From positions 124,001 through 188,000 of the forward strand of contig JAGCJX010000029.1 in the NCBI GenBank assembly GCA_017647795.1: a DNA stretch of 64,000 nucleotides, read 5' to 3'. The DNA is from Bacteroidales bacterium. Its GTDB lineage: Bacteria > Bacteroidota > Bacteroidia > Bacteroidales > UBA932. The notes beneath the pieces were generated by a model. That model had not been told where the DNA came from. It did no database searches and saw only the letters and a list, made by a program, of their open reading frames with translations. The translations under genes and the position numbers were made by a program. Below, piece after piece: positions 43,333 to 53,635 of this stretch (positions within the stretch are counted from its first letter, which is position 1; each line of letters opens with the position of its first letter).

Positions 43333-44286
43333 CTATTTTCCCAATTTTTGGGCAATGGTTTTCAACATATCATCCACCATTGCATCGAGGTCCCATTGCG
43401 GGTTCCAACCCCATTCTTCACGAGCGCAAGAGTCGTCCAATGAATCCGGCCATGAAGCAGAAATTTGTGCTTTCACAGGGTCAACATCGAAATCAAAGGT
43501 TGCGTGCGGAACACGTTCTTTGATCTTTGCAAACAACTCACGCGGGTTGAAGCTCATGCAAGTTACGTTGAAAGAGTTGCGGTGTACCAATTTTGCAGGA
43601 TCTGCTTCCATCAATTGGGTCAACGCGTTCAATGCATCCGGCATGTACAACATATCCATGTAGGTGTCTTCCGGAATCGGGCAAGTATAGTGTCCGGAAC
43701 GGATGATTTCGTAGAACACTTCCACAGCGTAGTCAGTAGTACCACCACCGGGCAATGCACCGTTGGAAATCAAACCCGGGAAACGCACGCTACGGGTATC
43801 CACACCAAAACGGCTGAAGTAGTAGTCTGACAACAATTCACCGGTAACCTTGCAAACACCGTAAATGGTATTGGGACGCATTACGGTATCTTGGGGAGTT
43901 TTGGTATGCGGAGTGTTGCTACCAAAAGCACCGATGGAACTGGGAGTAAACAAAGCCGTATTGAATTCTTTTGCCAAGTTCAAGGAGTTCAACAACGCAC
44001 CCATGTTGATGTTCCAAGCCACATCCGGCATACGTTCACCGGTTGCAGAAAGCAACGCCACCATGTTGTAGATCGCATCTACCTTGTATTTTTTCACCAA
44101 TTCACCGTAGGCTTGGAAATCCGTAGCATCCAACTTTTCTGCAATGGCATTTTGAGAAAGTCTAGCTACTACTTCGTCTTTCAAGTCTGCAGCGATTACG
44201 TTGTCGTAACCATAATTCTTTTGCAAGTGAGGAATCAATTCAGTACCGATCTGTCCGCCGGCACCCACAACCAAAATACGTTTCAT
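43333..44286 (-). CDS. NAD-dependent epimerase/dehydratase, probable L-threonine 3-dehydrogenase
   Basis: 317 residues from the ATG at 44286. Extended SDR with the NAD-binding GAGGQIGTELIPHL at 8-21 and the catalytic pair in NTIYGVCKVTGELLSDYYF (YxxxK). The segments RFPGLISNGALPGGGTTDYAVEVF and YTCPIPEDTYMDMLYM match the threonine dehydrogenase type of the UDP-galactose-epimerase-like SDRs of Bacteroidota. The likely reaction is oxidation of threonine to 2-amino-3-ketobutyrate with NAD+; the partner KBL lyase is not in the window. A TACATTTG -7-like element is at 44312-44319. Confidence 0.85.
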   Translation of the reverse strand: MKRILVVGAGGQIGTELIPHLQKNYGYDNVIAADLKDEVVARLSQNAIAEKLDATDFQAYGELVKKYKVDAIYNMVALLSATGERMPDVAWNINMGALLNSLNLAKEFNTALFTPSSIGAFGSNTPHTKTPQDTVMRPNTIYGVCKVTGELLSDYYFSRFGVDTRSVRFPGLISNGALPGGGTTDYAVEVFYEIIRSGHYTCPIPEDTYMDMLYMPDALNALTQLMEADPAKLVHRNSFNVTCMSFNPRELFAKIKERVPHATFDFDVDPVKAQISASWPDSLDDSCAREEWGWNPQWDLDAMVDDMLKTIAQKLGK

Positions 44287-44365
44287 TTTTGATCTATTCG
44301 TTTTATTTGCGCAAATGTAACAAATTTTCCCATATCTGTACATTTTCGTTGTAACTTTGCAGACG

Positions 44366-45340
44366 ATGAACTTTTTTGACGACATATCATCTTTCAGCAA
44401 GTCAATAGGTTTCGTTGATTTCGGAATCACAGAATCCTGTGCTCTACCCGAAGAACAAATCCGGCTGGAAGCCTACCTCCAAGCCGGTTATCACGGTCAG
44501 ATGGACTACCTTGCCCGCAACGTGGCCATGCGCTGCAACCCTGCTCTGCTCGTAGAAAAAGCAGCATCCATCTGGATCTTCCTGGCTCCGTATGCCCCGT
44601 CCCCCCAAACCCCGGCCTTCGGACGAATCGCCGGCTTTGCCCAAGGACTGGATTACCATGATCAGATCAAAGAACGACTCCACCAGGTACTGTCCCGAAT
44701 CCGGACACACTTTCCGGAGGCAGATGGCCGGGCGTTCACCGATTCGGCTCCACTGCTGGAACGAACCTGGGCTGTCCGCTGTGGGCTCGGATTCATCGGT
44801 CGGAACGGCCTGCTCATCCACCCCGAATACGGAAGCCGGGTACTCATCGGAGCCCTAGTTCTCAACCTGCCCATCAGTACCCTTGAAACAGCGACCGGGC
44901 AACCGATCTCCCACCTTCGCCCGACACCGCCCCGAAGACTCGGTTGCGGTCATTGTCACCGCTGCCTGGAACACTGTCCGGGTCAGGCCTTGGTAGCCCC
45001 CTACTGTCTGGATGCCCGCCGTTGCGTCTCCTACCAAACGTTGGAAGAACCCGCTATGCTACGTAGCCAAGCCAAACGCGAACGGGGTTGTGCCCCGGAT
45101 CGCTGTGGAGCGACCCGTCCGATCGGAGGCTGGCTGTATGGCTGTGACACGTGCCAGGAGGTATGCCCGTGGAACCACAAAGCGAAAACAGCAACGTGGA
45201 CCGAATTTACGCAATACCAAGCCGAACTCAACGCCCTTACCCAAGCCGACTGGCAGACCCTGGACTTGGAATCCTTGCGCAAACGCTTTCCCAGAAGTCC
45301 CCTCCTGCGAGCAGGACTCCCCCAACTCGAAGACCGGTAA
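44366..45340 (+). CDS. queG: Epoxyqueuosine reductase QueG
   Basis: 324 residues from the ATG at 44366. It reduces epoxyqueuosine to queuosine in tRNA using cobalamin and two [4Fe-4S] clusters. Motifs: AAGYHGQMDYLARN-like QAGYHGQMDYLARN, FTDSAPLLERTWAVRCGLG (catalytic Asp), first cluster CGHCHRCLEHCPGQAL near 193, second cluster cysteines in CVSY, YGCDTCQEVCPWN near 260. All ligands are present. A TAACTTTG -7 element lies at 44352-44359, almost at the start codon. It is followed by GSCFA and ogt on the same strand. Confidence 0.95.
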   Translation: MNFFDDISSFSKSIGFVDFGITESCALPEEQIRLEAYLQAGYHGQMDYLARNVAMRCNPALLVEKAASIWIFLAPYAPSPQTPAFGRIAGFAQGLDYHDQIKERLHQVLSRIRTHFPEADGRAFTDSAPLLERTWAVRCGLGFIGRNGLLIHPEYGSRVLIGALVLNLPISTLETATGQPISHLRPTPPRRLGCGHCHRCLEHCPGQALVAPYCLDARRCVSYQTLEEPAMLRSQAKRERGCAPDRCGATRPIGGWLYGCDTCQEVCPWNHKAKTATWTEFTQYQAELNALTQADWQTLDLESLRKRFPRSPLLRAGLPQLEDR

Positions 45341-45360
45341 CCCTCAAGCAAACAGACCCT

Positions 45361-46242
45361 ATGGAATTATACACCCCTGTTCACGACACCCCTTGGAACC
45401 ATCCTCTGCACTGCGACGAAACCATCACGGTGCTCGGTTCCTGTTTTGCAGCCGAACTGGGCCAACGCCTCGAAACCCTGCAACTGCCCGTATGCAACAA
45501 CCCTTTCGGGGTTTTGTACAACCCGGCCTCCATCGCCAGCTCGCTGCACTACCTCTTACCGTCTGACTGGGTTTTTAGCGAAAGAGACCTGGTTGAGCGC
45601 GACGGGGGCTGGACCTCGTTTTCTCACCACGGTTCCTTTACGGAAGCCACCCCCGAAGCCTTCTTGAAACGGGCCAACACCGCTTTAGCCGACGCCCGGG
45701 CCCAATTTGCGGTCTCTTCCCGCGTGATCCTGTCTTTGGGAACAGCTTGGTGTTACCGCCACCGCGAAACCGACAGCATTGTCTCCAACTGCCACAAGAT
45801 TCCCGCCAGAGCCTTCCAACGCGAGTGCCTGACGGTGGAAGTCAGCACAAGCCTCTTGGCCGATGCCATTCGGGCCTGTGAAACAGCCGCGCAGGCTGGC
45901 CAAATCGCTCCGAAAGAATGGATCCTGACCGTCAGTCCCATCCGCCATCGCAAAGACGGATTGCACGAGAACCAGCTCAGCAAAGCGACCCTCCTGCTCA
46001 CAACCCGCGCCTTGGAACAAGAATTTCCCCAGGTGCGCTACTTCCCGGCCTACGAAATCCTGCTTGACGAATTGCGGGATTACCGGTTCTATGCGGAAGA
46101 CCTCGTTCACCCCTCTTCCGTCGCAGTCCAATACATCTGGGAACGCTTTGTACAAACCGCGTACGCCCCTTCCGAACACGAGGCCCTGAAACAACGTGAA
46201 AAGGCAGCCCGACAAGGCCAACACCGACCCATCCGGAAATAA
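45361..46242 (+). CDS. GSCFA domain-containing protein
   Basis: 293 residues from the ATG at 45361, 20 bases after queG; the frame is open into queG but the conserved N-terminus starts here. The name-giving motif is VLGSCFAAELGQRL near 26-39, followed by NNPFGVLYNPASI, LSLGTAWCYRH, CHKIPARAF and LTVSPIRHRKDG, all typical of the family. The fold is SGNH-hydrolase-like with the motif Ser/Cys region possibly catalytic; substrate unknown. Confidence 0.9.
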   Translation: MELYTPVHDTPWNHPLHCDETITVLGSCFAAELGQRLETLQLPVCNNPFGVLYNPASIASSLHYLLPSDWVFSERDLVERDGGWTSFSHHGSFTEATPEAFLKRANTALADARAQFAVSSRVILSLGTAWCYRHRETDSIVSNCHKIPARAFQRECLTVEVSTSLLADAIRACETAAQAGQIAPKEWILTVSPIRHRKDGLHENQLSKATLLLTTRALEQEFPQVRYFPAYEILLDELRDYRFYAEDLVHPSSVAVQYIWERFVQTAYAPSEHEALKQREKAARQGQHRPIRK

Positions 46243-46259
46243 TTACGTATCTTTGTGGA

Positions 46260-46838
46260 ATGAATCCGTATTTGTCATTGACCGTCCGCTGCGAATCGCC
46301 AGAATCCTTGGCGATGCAAGACACGTACTTAAAAATCATCTACGGATTTGCCGAAGGACCCTTCGGCGATATGTTGGTTGCCATCGCCCCGGAAGGCGTC
46401 TGCGAACTGGCCTTTGTCAACCGGGATCCCCAAGAAATGATGGCAGACCTGCGTGTAAAATACCGCACTGCATATTTTGTCCGGAAAGACATCGAAGCCA
46501 AGAAAGTCCTCTACCAAATATTCTACAGCGAAGACGAGACCGATTTATCCTTGTACCTGGTAGGATCGCAATTCCGACTGCAGGTATGGATCCGACTGCT
46601 GGACATCCCGGTCGGCGGCTTGCTCTACTACAGCGAACTGGCAGAATGGATGGGCAAACCCACAGCCACCCGCAGCATTGCCTCTGCCGTGGCCGACAAT
46701 CCCATCGCCCTGCTCGTTCCCTGCCACCGCATCATCCCGAAAGGGGGCGGTGTCGGACAATACCAATGGGGTGCTGACTTGAAACGCGAACTCATCCTTT
46801 GGGAACACGCGATGACCACGCCCGACGAAGCCTTGTAA
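46260..46838 (+). CDS. ogt: Methylated-DNA--protein-cysteine methyltransferase
   Basis: 192 residues. It repairs O6-alkylguanine by transferring the alkyl group to its own cysteine. The active-site motif is LLVPCHRIIPKGGGVGQYQWG; the helix-turn-helix region is YYSELAEWMGKPTATRSIASAVADNP. An N-terminal domain of about 90 residues is present and no Ada-type regulatory domain. A TATCTTTG -7-like element ends 4 bases before the ATG. Confidence 0.93.
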   Translation: MNPYLSLTVRCESPESLAMQDTYLKIIYGFAEGPFGDMLVAIAPEGVCELAFVNRDPQEMMADLRVKYRTAYFVRKDIEAKKVLYQIFYSEDETDLSLYLVGSQFRLQVWIRLLDIPVGGLLYYSELAEWMGKPTATRSIASAVADNPIALLVPCHRIIPKGGGVGQYQWGADLKRELILWEHAMTTPDEAL

Positions 46839-46847
46839 GCGCTTTCC

Positions 46848-47600
46848 CTACGATTCCCGAAAGAAAATTCCCAGCCGTGTCCACAAGCTGGCCGGAAAGG
46901 CGTGCATCAACCACGTGACCATCCGCCAACGACCATCGACCACCACCACATTCCGACGGCGGTCCAATCCTCGTACCATGCATCGCACGGCACCCTCCAA
47001 AGTCAAGGTCATGGGATAGTGGTGCCCCTTGATAAAGTCCGTATCCACAAAACCCGGATGAATGGAGGTATAACGGACCTTGGAGCGGTTGGTTACGCCC
47101 AATTGCCGCAGGGCTTTCAAGTAAAAGGCCTGAAAATTTTTCGTTGCAGAATAGGCCGGAGCAACGCCCAATGCCCGAATCCCGGCAACCGAAGAGATGG
47201 TGGCAAAATGACCGGCCTGCTGACGCTCATCCCAATAACGGGTACACCAGATTACGCAGGGCAAGAAAGCATCGGCATTCACCCGGAGGGCATTGACCTC
47301 TGTCTCAAGGTCCAAGCCCGGATTGTTATGACCGAAACCCGCGGCATAAATACAGAGATCCAAGCCACCCATGCGCTCCACCAAGACCTCCAGATCTGTC
47401 AGGAACTGCGGAGCGGTCACATCCGAAGCGAGGGTCAAAAGTTGGGACGAGGGATTTGCGTCCCGGAGTTCATCCAGCAACGACTGACGGCGGCCTGTAA
47501 CCGCAACTGTACATCCACGATTCAAATAGGTTTGCGCCAATTGGCGACCAATGCCGGACGTCCCGCCGACAACGAGCACACGATTCGGGAACTTCTTCAT
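46848..47600 (-). CDS. SDR family oxidoreductase
   Basis: 250 residues, classical short-chain dehydrogenase: cofactor motif GGTSGIGRQLA near 12-22 with RR after the second strand (GRRQSL, favouring NADP), AAGFG, SSVAGIRALG and catalytic YSATKNFQAFYLKAL. The C-terminal helix is hydrophobic (WLMHAFPASLW), hinting at membrane contact. Substrate unknown. It is convergent with ogt. Confidence 0.9.
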   Translation of the reverse strand: MKKFPNRVLVVGGTSGIGRQLAQTYLNRGCTVAVTGRRQSLLDELRDANPSSQLLTLASDVTAPQFLTDLEVLVERMGGLDLCIYAAGFGHNNPGLDLETEVNALRVNADAFLPCVIWCTRYWDERQQAGHFATISSVAGIRALGVAPAYSATKNFQAFYLKALRQLGVTNRSKVRYTSIHPGFVDTDFIKGHHYPMTLTLEGAVRCMVRGLDRRRNVVVVDGRWRMVTWLMHAFPASLWTRLGIFFRES

Positions 47601-47671
47601 AACGACTATTCGATAATGACTGCAATTTAGAAAAAATTCAGGGCTCTCAAAAACTTGAGGGTACGAAAAAC

Positions 47672-47710
47672 AAAAAGAGCGAGACGTTTTATTTGCGTCT
47701 CACTCTTTTT
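47672..47710 (-). terminator. Terminator of the ribosomal operon after rplQ
   Basis: 15-base arms (47672-47686 with 47696-47710) with one mismatch, ending in a T-run on the minus strand. It lies 19 bases past the rplQ stop. Confidence 0.85.
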
Positions 47711-47728
47711 ATCGGGTCTGATACAACC

Positions 47729-48190
47729 TTATTCAGCTTGTGCTTCTTCAGCAGCGGGAGCTGCTTTTTTTGCACGTGAACGACGGGTAGCTTTCTTTTC
47801 TTCTTTTTTCGGAGCAGCTGCGAGCATTGCTTCGTTGAAGTCTACCAATTCGATCATCGCCATATCAGCCGCGTCACCTTGTCTGAAACCGAGTTTCAAG
47901 ATACGGGTGTATCCACCGGGACGATCCGCGATCTTGGGAGCTACTACACGGAACAATTCGGTAACAGCTTCTTTTTGTTTCAGGTAAGCAAATACGGTAC
48001 GGCGTGAGTGAGTTGAGTCGTCCTTTGATTTGGTGATCAGGGGTTCTACATACTCTCTCAAAGCTTTTGCTTTGGGTAAGGTCGTCTCAATGCGTTTGTG
48101 CATAATGAGGGAAACGGCCATGTTGGCCAACATCGCTTTGCGGTGTCCTGTCTTACGACCTAAGTGATTGAATCCTTTATTGTGCCTCAT
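47729..48190 (-). CDS. rplQ: 50S ribosomal protein L17
   Basis: 153 residues: the L17 core ([59 protein letters not shown]) plus an Ala/Lys/Glu-rich C-terminal extension typical of this phylum. It binds near the exit tunnel of the large subunit. Its start overlaps the end of rpoA by 14 bases. Last gene of the operon. Confidence 0.97.
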   Translation of the reverse strand: MRHNKGFNHLGRKTGHRKAMLANMAVSLIMHKRIETTLPKAKALREYVEPLITKSKDDSTHSRRTVFAYLKQKEAVTELFRVVAPKIADRPGGYTRILKLGFRQGDAADMAMIELVDFNEAMLAAAPKKEEKKATRRSRAKKAAPAAEEAQAE

Positions 48191-49226
48191 TTTCTACTAC
48201 TTCTTCTACAGGTTCTTCATTTTGATTTCTCTTTTTAACCTCGATGTTGTATTTAGCAACGTCGATACCGAAATTCAGGTTCACACGTTCCAACAACATA
48301 TCGATTTCATTCATTGATTTCTTACCGAAGTTTCTGAAACGGATCAATTCTTGACGTTGCAAAGAAACCAAGTCGGCAAAGTTCTCAATGTGTGCTGCTT
48401 TCAAGCAGTTCAATGCGCGAACAGAAAGTTCCATATCGGACAGCTTGGTAAGCAGGAGGTGGCGCATACGCAAAGCATCCTCGTCCAAAACTTCAGGAGC
48501 TGCTTTTTCTGCGGGAAGTTCCAAAGTGATCTTCTCGTCAGAGAACAACATGAAGTGGTGAATCAAAATCTTCGCAGCTTCGGTCAATGCATCCTTGGGA
48601 AGGATAGAACCGTCGGTGGTGATTTCGAGGTTGAGCTTTTCGTAGTCGGTCTTTTGCTCTACACGGTAGTTTTCAACCGAGTACTTCACATTCTTAATCG
48701 GAGTGAAGATAGAATCAATGGCAATCGTACCGATAGGCGCAGATTCGACCTTGTTCTCGTCTGAGGGAACATAACCTCTACCTTTACCGATCTTCATGTC
48801 AATAACCAAGTTCACGGAAGGTTCCATTGAACAGATGTGAAGATCCGGGTTCAAGACAGAGAAGTTGGTCAAGTTCTTTGCAATGTCAGCAGCGGTGAAC
48901 TTGTCTTGGCCGCTAACGGTGAAAGAAAGTGATTCGCTCTCTTGTTCGCTGACTTCTTGTTTGAAGCGAACTTGCTTCAAGTTCAAGATGATATCAACTA
49001 CACCCTCAATCACACCAGGAATGGTATCGAATTCGTGGTCCACGCCTTCGATTTTGATAGAGGTGATGGCAAATCCTTCTAATGAAGATAACAATATGCG
49101 GCGCAATGCGTTACCGATGGTGATACCGTATCCGGGTTCCAAGGGACGGAACTCGAAACGTCCAAAGGTATCATTAGCGTCAAGCATAATGACTTTATCG
49201 GGTTTTTGGAATGCTAAAATTGCCAT
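48177..49226 (-). CDS. rpoA: DNA-directed RNA polymerase subunit alpha
   Basis: 349 residues. N-terminal dimerisation domain with [30 protein letters not shown] (quoted in part) and C-terminal DNA/activator-binding domain with [20 protein letters not shown] and [22 protein letters not shown]. It ends in an acidic tail rich in Glu. Normal length and residues. Located rpsD-rpoA-rplQ as in other bacteria. Confidence 0.98.
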   Translation of the reverse strand: MAILAFQKPDKVIMLDANDTFGRFEFRPLEPGYGITIGNALRRILLSSLEGFAITSIKIEGVDHEFDTIPGVIEGVVDIILNLKQVRFKQEVSEQESESLSFTVSGQDKFTAADIAKNLTNFSVLNPDLHICSMEPSVNLVIDMKIGKGRGYVPSDENKVESAPIGTIAIDSIFTPIKNVKYSVENYRVEQKTDYEKLNLEITTDGSILPKDALTEAAKILIHHFMLFSDEKITLELPAEKAAPEVLDEDALRMRHLLLTKLSDMELSVRALNCLKAAHIENFADLVSLQRQELIRFRNFGKKSMNEIDMLLERVNLNFGIDVAKYNIEVKKRNQNEEPVEEVVENEAQ

Positions 49227-49235
49227 TATATCTTA

Positions 49236-49838
49236 TTATTTAGAGTAAAGCTCGACGATCAATTGTTCGTTGATGTTTTCAGGAATTTCAGTACGTTCAG
49301 GGAGGTTCAAGAACTTACCGTTCATGTTGTCGGCGTTCCATTCCAACCAAGCGTAACGTGAAGTACCTGCAACAGAGTTTTGGATCACTTCCAAGCTCTT
49401 AGATCTTTCGCGAACACCGATAACTTGACCAGGTTTCACCAAAGTAGAGGGAATGTTGCAAACGATGCCATCCAAAACGATGTGGCGGTGTGTTACCAAT
49501 TGACGAGCAGCTGCACGGGTGGGAGCGATACCGAGACGGTAAACGATGTTGTCCAAACGGGATTCCAAGAGGAACAACAAGTTTTCACCGGTACGACCTT
49601 TCATGCGAGAAGCCTTTTGGTAGAGGTTGCGGAATTGTCTTTCCAACAAACCGTAGGTGTATTTAACTTTTTGTTTTTCACGCAACTGAATACCGTACTC
49701 AGAGGTTTTTTTGCGTTTTTTAGCCAACCCGTGTTGTCCCGGAGGATAATTTTTCTTTTCGAAGAATTTATCCGGACCGAAAATGGGTTCACCAAATTTG
49801 CGGGCAATTTTCGTAGTAGGCCCTGTATATCTTGCCAT
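49236..49838 (-). CDS. rpsD: 30S ribosomal protein S4
   Basis: 200 residues starting [21 protein letters not shown]. No zinc-binding cysteines near the N-terminus (C-minus form). The S4 RNA-binding domain carries [30 protein letters not shown]. It nucleates assembly of the 30S body; in many bacteria it also autoregulates the alpha operon. It is 9 bases upstream of rpoA. Confidence 0.98.
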   Translation of the reverse strand: MARYTGPTTKIARKFGEPIFGPDKFFEKKNYPPGQHGLAKKRKKTSEYGIQLREKQKVKYTYGLLERQFRNLYQKASRMKGRTGENLLFLLESRLDNIVYRLGIAPTRAAARQLVTHRHIVLDGIVCNIPSTLVKPGQVIGVRERSKSLEVIQNSVAGTSRYAWLEWNADNMNGKFLNLPERTEIPENINEQLIVELYSK

Positions 49839-49867
49839 AATGAATTAACGTTTAATGATATTAAAAA

Positions 49868-50257
49868 TTATACTCTACGACGACCTTTGGGACGGCAACC
49901 GTTGTGCGGAAGGGGAGTAACGTCAATAATTTCAGTTACTTTGATACCTGCGCCATCCAAAGTACGGATTGCAGATTCACGACCTGCACCGGGACCTTTT
50001 ACATAAGCCTTGATGCTACGCAAACCCAAGTCATAAGCAACTTTTGCTGCATCAGCAGCAGCTACTTGAGCTGCATAGGGAGTATTCTTTTTAGAACCTC
50101 TAAAGCCCATTTTACCGGCTGAAGACCAGCTGATCACTTGACCAACGCTGTTAGTCAGCGTTACAATCACGTTGTTGAAGGTAGATGAAATGTGAGCTTC
50201 ACCGTAAGCATCAACCTTAACGACTCTCTTTTTGCTAGATGTTGTTTTCTTTGCCAT
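49868..50257 (-). CDS. rpsK: 30S ribosomal protein S11
   Basis: 129 residues; [41 protein letters not shown] and the C-terminal [18 protein letters not shown] are diagnostic. It is part of the 30S platform near the mRNA exit site. Confidence 0.98.
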   Translation of the reverse strand: MAKKTTSSKKRVVKVDAYGEAHISSTFNNVIVTLTNSVGQVISWSSAGKMGFRGSKKNTPYAAQVAAADAAKVAYDLGLRSIKAYVKGPGAGRESAIRTLDGAGIKVTEIIDVTPLPHNGCRPKGRRRV

Positions 50258-50275
50258 AATAACTTTCAGGTTCTA

Positions 50276-50653
50276 TTATTTGGTTGCTTTCTTCTTATTC
50301 GCAACAGTCTTCTTGCGACCTTTGCGAGTACGAGCATTGTTTTTAGTGCTTTGTCCACGTACGGGCAGTCCGAGACGGTGGCGAATGCCTCGGTAACATC
50401 CGATATCCATCAGACGTTTGATGTTCAATTGAATGGTTGAACGAAGTTCACCTTCAATTTTGTACTCTTCTGCAATCTTAGTACGGATTGCTGCAACTTG
50501 ATCGTCGTTCCAGTCCTTCACTTTGGTATCGAAGTCGATGCCACAATCGGTAAGGATTTTTTGAGCAGAACTACGGCCAATACCGAAGATATAGGTCAAA
50601 CCTATTTCTCCGCGTTTGTTTTTCGGTAAATCAACTCCGGCTATACGTGCCAT
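50276..50653 (-). CDS. rpsM: 30S ribosomal protein S13
   Basis: 125 residues; starts [26 protein letters not shown] and ends with the basic [17 protein letters not shown] tail that reaches the P-site tRNA. Normal length. It is preceded by rpmJ in the usual order. Confidence 0.98.
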   Translation of the reverse strand: MARIAGVDLPKNKRGEIGLTYIFGIGRSSAQKILTDCGIDFDTKVKDWNDDQVAAIRTKIAEEYKIEGELRSTIQLNIKRLMDIGCYRGIRHRLGLPVRGQSTKNNARTRKGRKKTVANKKKATK

Positions 50654-50691
50654 AATCTTTTATCTAATTTTATTGTTTTACAAATTAAAAA

Positions 50692-50808
50692 TTATCCTTG
50701 GCGCATTTTGAATTTGGGATTCTTTTTGCAAATGATGTACAGACGGCCTTTGCGCTTTACAATTTTACAATCCTCACTACGCTTTTTAATGGATGCTTTT
50801 ACTTTCAT
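50692..50808 (-). CDS. rpmJ: 50S ribosomal protein L36
   Basis: A 38-residue gene, short enough to be missed by many ORF finders: [20 protein letters not shown], then [18 protein letters not shown]. Two cysteines (14 and 27) are present, but the full C-C-C-H zinc set is not, since residue 11 is Ser. It lies between infA and rpsM, its standard place. Confidence 0.95.
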   Translation of the reverse strand: MKVKASIKKRSEDCKIVKRKGRLYIICKKNPKFKMRQG

Positions 50809-50820
50809 TGCTGTAAGTTT

Positions 50821-51039
50821 TTATTTGTATCTGAAAGAAATTCTTCCTTTAGTTAAATCATAAGGGGACATTTCAACCCGTACTTTATCGCCGGGGAGGA
50901 TGCGGATGTAGTGCATTCTCATCTTCCCAGAAATGTGGGCAATTATTACGTGGCCGTTGTCCAGTTCTACTCGAAACATCGCATTAGACAACGCTTCAAT
51001 AATAGTACCTTCTTTCTCGATAGCAGCTTGTTTTGGCAT
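50821..51039 (-). CDS. infA: Translation initiation factor IF-1
   Basis: 72 residues, one OB fold: [40 protein letters not shown] and [14 protein letters not shown]. It blocks the A site during initiation. It follows map by 19 bases. Confidence 0.97.
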   Translation of the reverse strand: MPKQAAIEKEGTIIEALSNAMFRVELDNGHVIIAHISGKMRMHYIRILPGDKVRVEMSPYDLTKGRISFRYK

Positions 51040-51058
51040 AAATGGTTCTCCTTAATAA

Positions 51059-51823
51059 TTAACAATTTTCTATAAAGTCGAATGTTGACAGGACTTCTGC
51101 CTTTCCTTTCCGTACGGCAACCATCAGCTCAAAGTGGGCTGACTTGGATTTGTCTGCGGTACTAACTGCCCAGCCATTTTTGTGCAGATAGATCGCTTTC
51201 CCGCCGGCATTGACCATCGGCTCAATGCAGATGACCATACCCTCAGAGAGTTTCTTTCCTCGACCGGGCTTTCCGTAGTTGGGAACTTCCGGATCTTCGT
51301 GCATGTTGGTGCCAATTCCATGACCGACAAACTCACGCACGATTGAGAATCCAAAACTTTCTGCGTAGGATTGGATGGCGTGGCCGATATCCCCGATACG
51401 GTTTCCTTCGACTGCTTTACTGATGCCGCGATACAAAGACTCTTTGGTAACATCCAGAAGTTTTCGGGTCTGAGCATCCACCTCCCCAACCGGGAAGGTG
51501 TATGCTGAGTCACCGTAGAATCCTTTGTAAATAGTGCCGCAATCGACGGATACGATGTCTCCTTCTTCCAAGCGGTAGTCCGACGGGAAACCGTGAACAA
51601 CCACGTCGTTGACTGAAAGACACAAAGTGTAAGGGAATCCGCCATAACCGAGGAAGCCCGGAACTGCACCGTGATCGCGGATGAAGGTTTCAGCCACTTT
51701 GTCGAGTTCCATTGTCGTCACACCGGGAACTACGTGCTTTCCAACTTCAGCCAAGGTACGAGAAACCAAGAGTGCATTCTCTTTGAGCAATGCGATTTCT
51801 TCTTCGGTTTTGATCCTAATCAT
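51059..51823 (-). CDS. map: Methionine aminopeptidase, type I
   Basis: 254 residues. The five metal ligands are recognisable: SVDCGTIYKGFYGDSAYTF (two Asp), EFVGHGIGTNMHEDP (His), GMVICIEPMVN (Glu) and SKSAHFELMVAV (Glu). It removes the initiator Met from nascent chains. It sits between secY and infA, as is common in Bacteroidota. No N-terminal zinc-finger extension. Confidence 0.97.
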   Translation of the reverse strand: MIRIKTEEEIALLKENALLVSRTLAEVGKHVVPGVTTMELDKVAETFIRDHGAVPGFLGYGGFPYTLCLSVNDVVVHGFPSDYRLEEGDIVSVDCGTIYKGFYGDSAYTFPVGEVDAQTRKLLDVTKESLYRGISKAVEGNRIGDIGHAIQSYAESFGFSIVREFVGHGIGTNMHEDPEVPNYGKPGRGKKLSEGMVICIEPMVNAGGKAIYLHKNGWAVSTADKSKSAHFELMVAVRKGKAEVLSTFDFIENC

Positions 51824-51843
51824 ATTTCAAAGTACTTTATCGA

Positions 51844-53163
51844 TTACATACCTGAACGACCTTTGAGTCGTCCTGTTTTCATCAAACCGTCGTAGTGGCG
51901 CATCAACAAATAACTTTCGATTTGTTGGAGGGTATCGAGCACTACGCCTACAAGAATCAACAATGAGGTACCGCCGTAGAATTGAGCGAACTGGTTGTTG
52001 ACTCCAAGCAACATTGCGAATGCCGGCAAGATTGCGACGATAGCCAAGAAAATGGAACCGGGCAAGGTAATGCGGGACATCACATCTGAAATGTATTCAG
52101 CGGTTTTCTTACCGGGTTTAACACCAGGGATGAAACCACCGTTCTTCTTCATTTCGTCAGCCATCATAGCCGGGTTAACGGTGATAGCAGTATAGAAATA
52201 AGTGAAGAGGACGATCAACAATGCGAAGGTAAAGTTGTACCAGAATCCGGTGAAGTCGCTCATTACTGCAGCGAAACCACGAGTAGCATCAAAACCTGCG
52301 AATACCAACGGGAACATCATCAAAGCCTGAGCGAAGATGATCGGCATAACACCAGCCGCATTGATTTTCAAAGGAATGTATTGACGTACGCCACCGTATT
52401 GTTTGTTACCTACGACACGTTTAGCATATTGTACAGGAATTTTGCGTTTGCCTTGTACCAAAGCGATACATCCTACGAAGATGAAGAACAAGATTACCAG
52501 TTCGACGATGAGCATCAAAGCACCACCGTTGGTTTGACCGAAACGGGTACCGAATTCTGCGATCAACGCAAAAGGCAAGCGAGCAATAATACCCACCATA
52601 ATGATCAAGGAGATACCATTACCCAAACCACGATCGGTAATGCGTTCACCCAACCACATGATAAACATCGTACCACCAATCAAAACGATGGTTGCAAAGA
52701 TGTTGTAAGAGAAGCCTTTCACCAAGAAAGCAGCTTCAGGAAGTTGAGAGTGCAAGTTGGTAATGTAAGCCGGACCTTGGATCGCCAAGATAGCGATGGT
52801 CAGGTAGCGGGTCCATTGATTCATTTTTCTACGACCGCTTTCCCCTTCTCTTTGGAGGCGTTGGAAGTAAGGTACCATAACGCCGAGAAGTTGAATAACG
52901 ATGGAAGCAGAGATGTAGGGCATCACACCCAACGCGAAGATAGAAGCGTTACCGAAGGCTCCTCCAGAGAACATATCCAACAAGCCTACCAGACCGGAAG
53001 CGGCCTGGCTTTGCAAGTTGGCAAGTTGCGTAGGATCGATACCAGGGATCACTACGAAGCTACCCAAACGGTAGACAACGAGCAACAGGATGGTATACAC
53101 GATCCGGTTACGCAACTCTTCTATCTTGAAGATATTTTTGATGGTGTCGATGAAACGTTTCAT
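51844..53163 (-). CDS. secY: Preprotein translocase subunit SecY
   Basis: 439 residues with ten membrane helices; FKIEELRNRIVYTILLLVVYRLG, the plug-region GLLDMFSGGAFGNASIFALG, MPYISASIVIQLL, and the cytoplasmic loop with QGKRKIPVQYAKRVVG. Channel of the Sec translocon. It is 7 bases after rplO. No odd features. Confidence 0.98.
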   Translation of the reverse strand: MKRFIDTIKNIFKIEELRNRIVYTILLLVVYRLGSFVVIPGIDPTQLANLQSQAASGLVGLLDMFSGGAFGNASIFALGVMPYISASIVIQLLGVMVPYFQRLQREGESGRRKMNQWTRYLTIAILAIQGPAYITNLHSQLPEAAFLVKGFSYNIFATIVLIGGTMFIMWLGERITDRGLGNGISLIIMVGIIARLPFALIAEFGTRFGQTNGGALMLIVELVILFFIFVGCIALVQGKRKIPVQYAKRVVGNKQYGGVRQYIPLKINAAGVMPIIFAQALMMFPLVFAGFDATRGFAAVMSDFTGFWYNFTFALLIVLFTYFYTAITVNPAMMADEMKKNGGFIPGVKPGKKTAEYISDVMSRITLPGSIFLAIVAILPAFAMLLGVNNQFAQFYGGTSLLILVGVVLDTLQQIESYLLMRHYDGLMKTGRLKGRSGM

Positions 53164-53170
53164 GGATGCC

Positions 53171-53617
53171 TTAGATTAAGGTTGCAGTTCCACCTACAGC
53201 TTCAATTTTAGCAATAGCTGATTTAGAGAATGCGTTAGCTACTACTTCGATCTTAGCGGTCAATTCGCCATTACCGAGGATTTTCACTCTGTCATTCTTT
53301 GAAATCAAACCAGCTTCGAACAAAGTATCAAAACCGATGGTAGTGGTATTGAATTTTTCGCTAACGGTTTGCAAAATAGAAACGTTAATACCTTTGTACT
53401 CAACGCGGTTCGGGTTTTTGAAACCGAATTTAGGCAAACGACGTTGGATCGGCATTTGACCACCTTCGAAACCTTTCTTGCGAGAGTAACCTGAGCGGGC
53501 TTGAGCACCTTTGTGTCCGCGGGTTGAAGTTCCACCGTGTCCGGATCCTTCACCACGAGCGATGCGCTTTTCTCTTCCGAGAGCACCTTGTGCAGGTTGC
53601 AAATTATGTAATTTCAT
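53171..53617 (-). CDS. rplO: 50S ribosomal protein L15
   Basis: 148 residues; Gly/Arg-rich N-terminal region with GRGEGSGHGG-like GEGSGHGGTSTRGHKGAQARSG, then GGQMPIQRRLPKFGFKN (parts quoted), as in the family. It is a late-assembly large-subunit protein. Start at 53617 gives MKLHNLQPAQGALG. Confidence 0.97.
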   Translation of the reverse strand: MKLHNLQPAQGALGREKRIARGEGSGHGGTSTRGHKGAQARSGYSRKKGFEGGQMPIQRRLPKFGFKNPNRVEYKGINVSILQTVSEKFNTTTIGFDTLFEAGLISKNDRVKILGNGELTAKIEVVANAFSKSAIAKIEAVGGTATLI

Positions 53618-53635
53618 TGCTTAATTCCTCGTAAA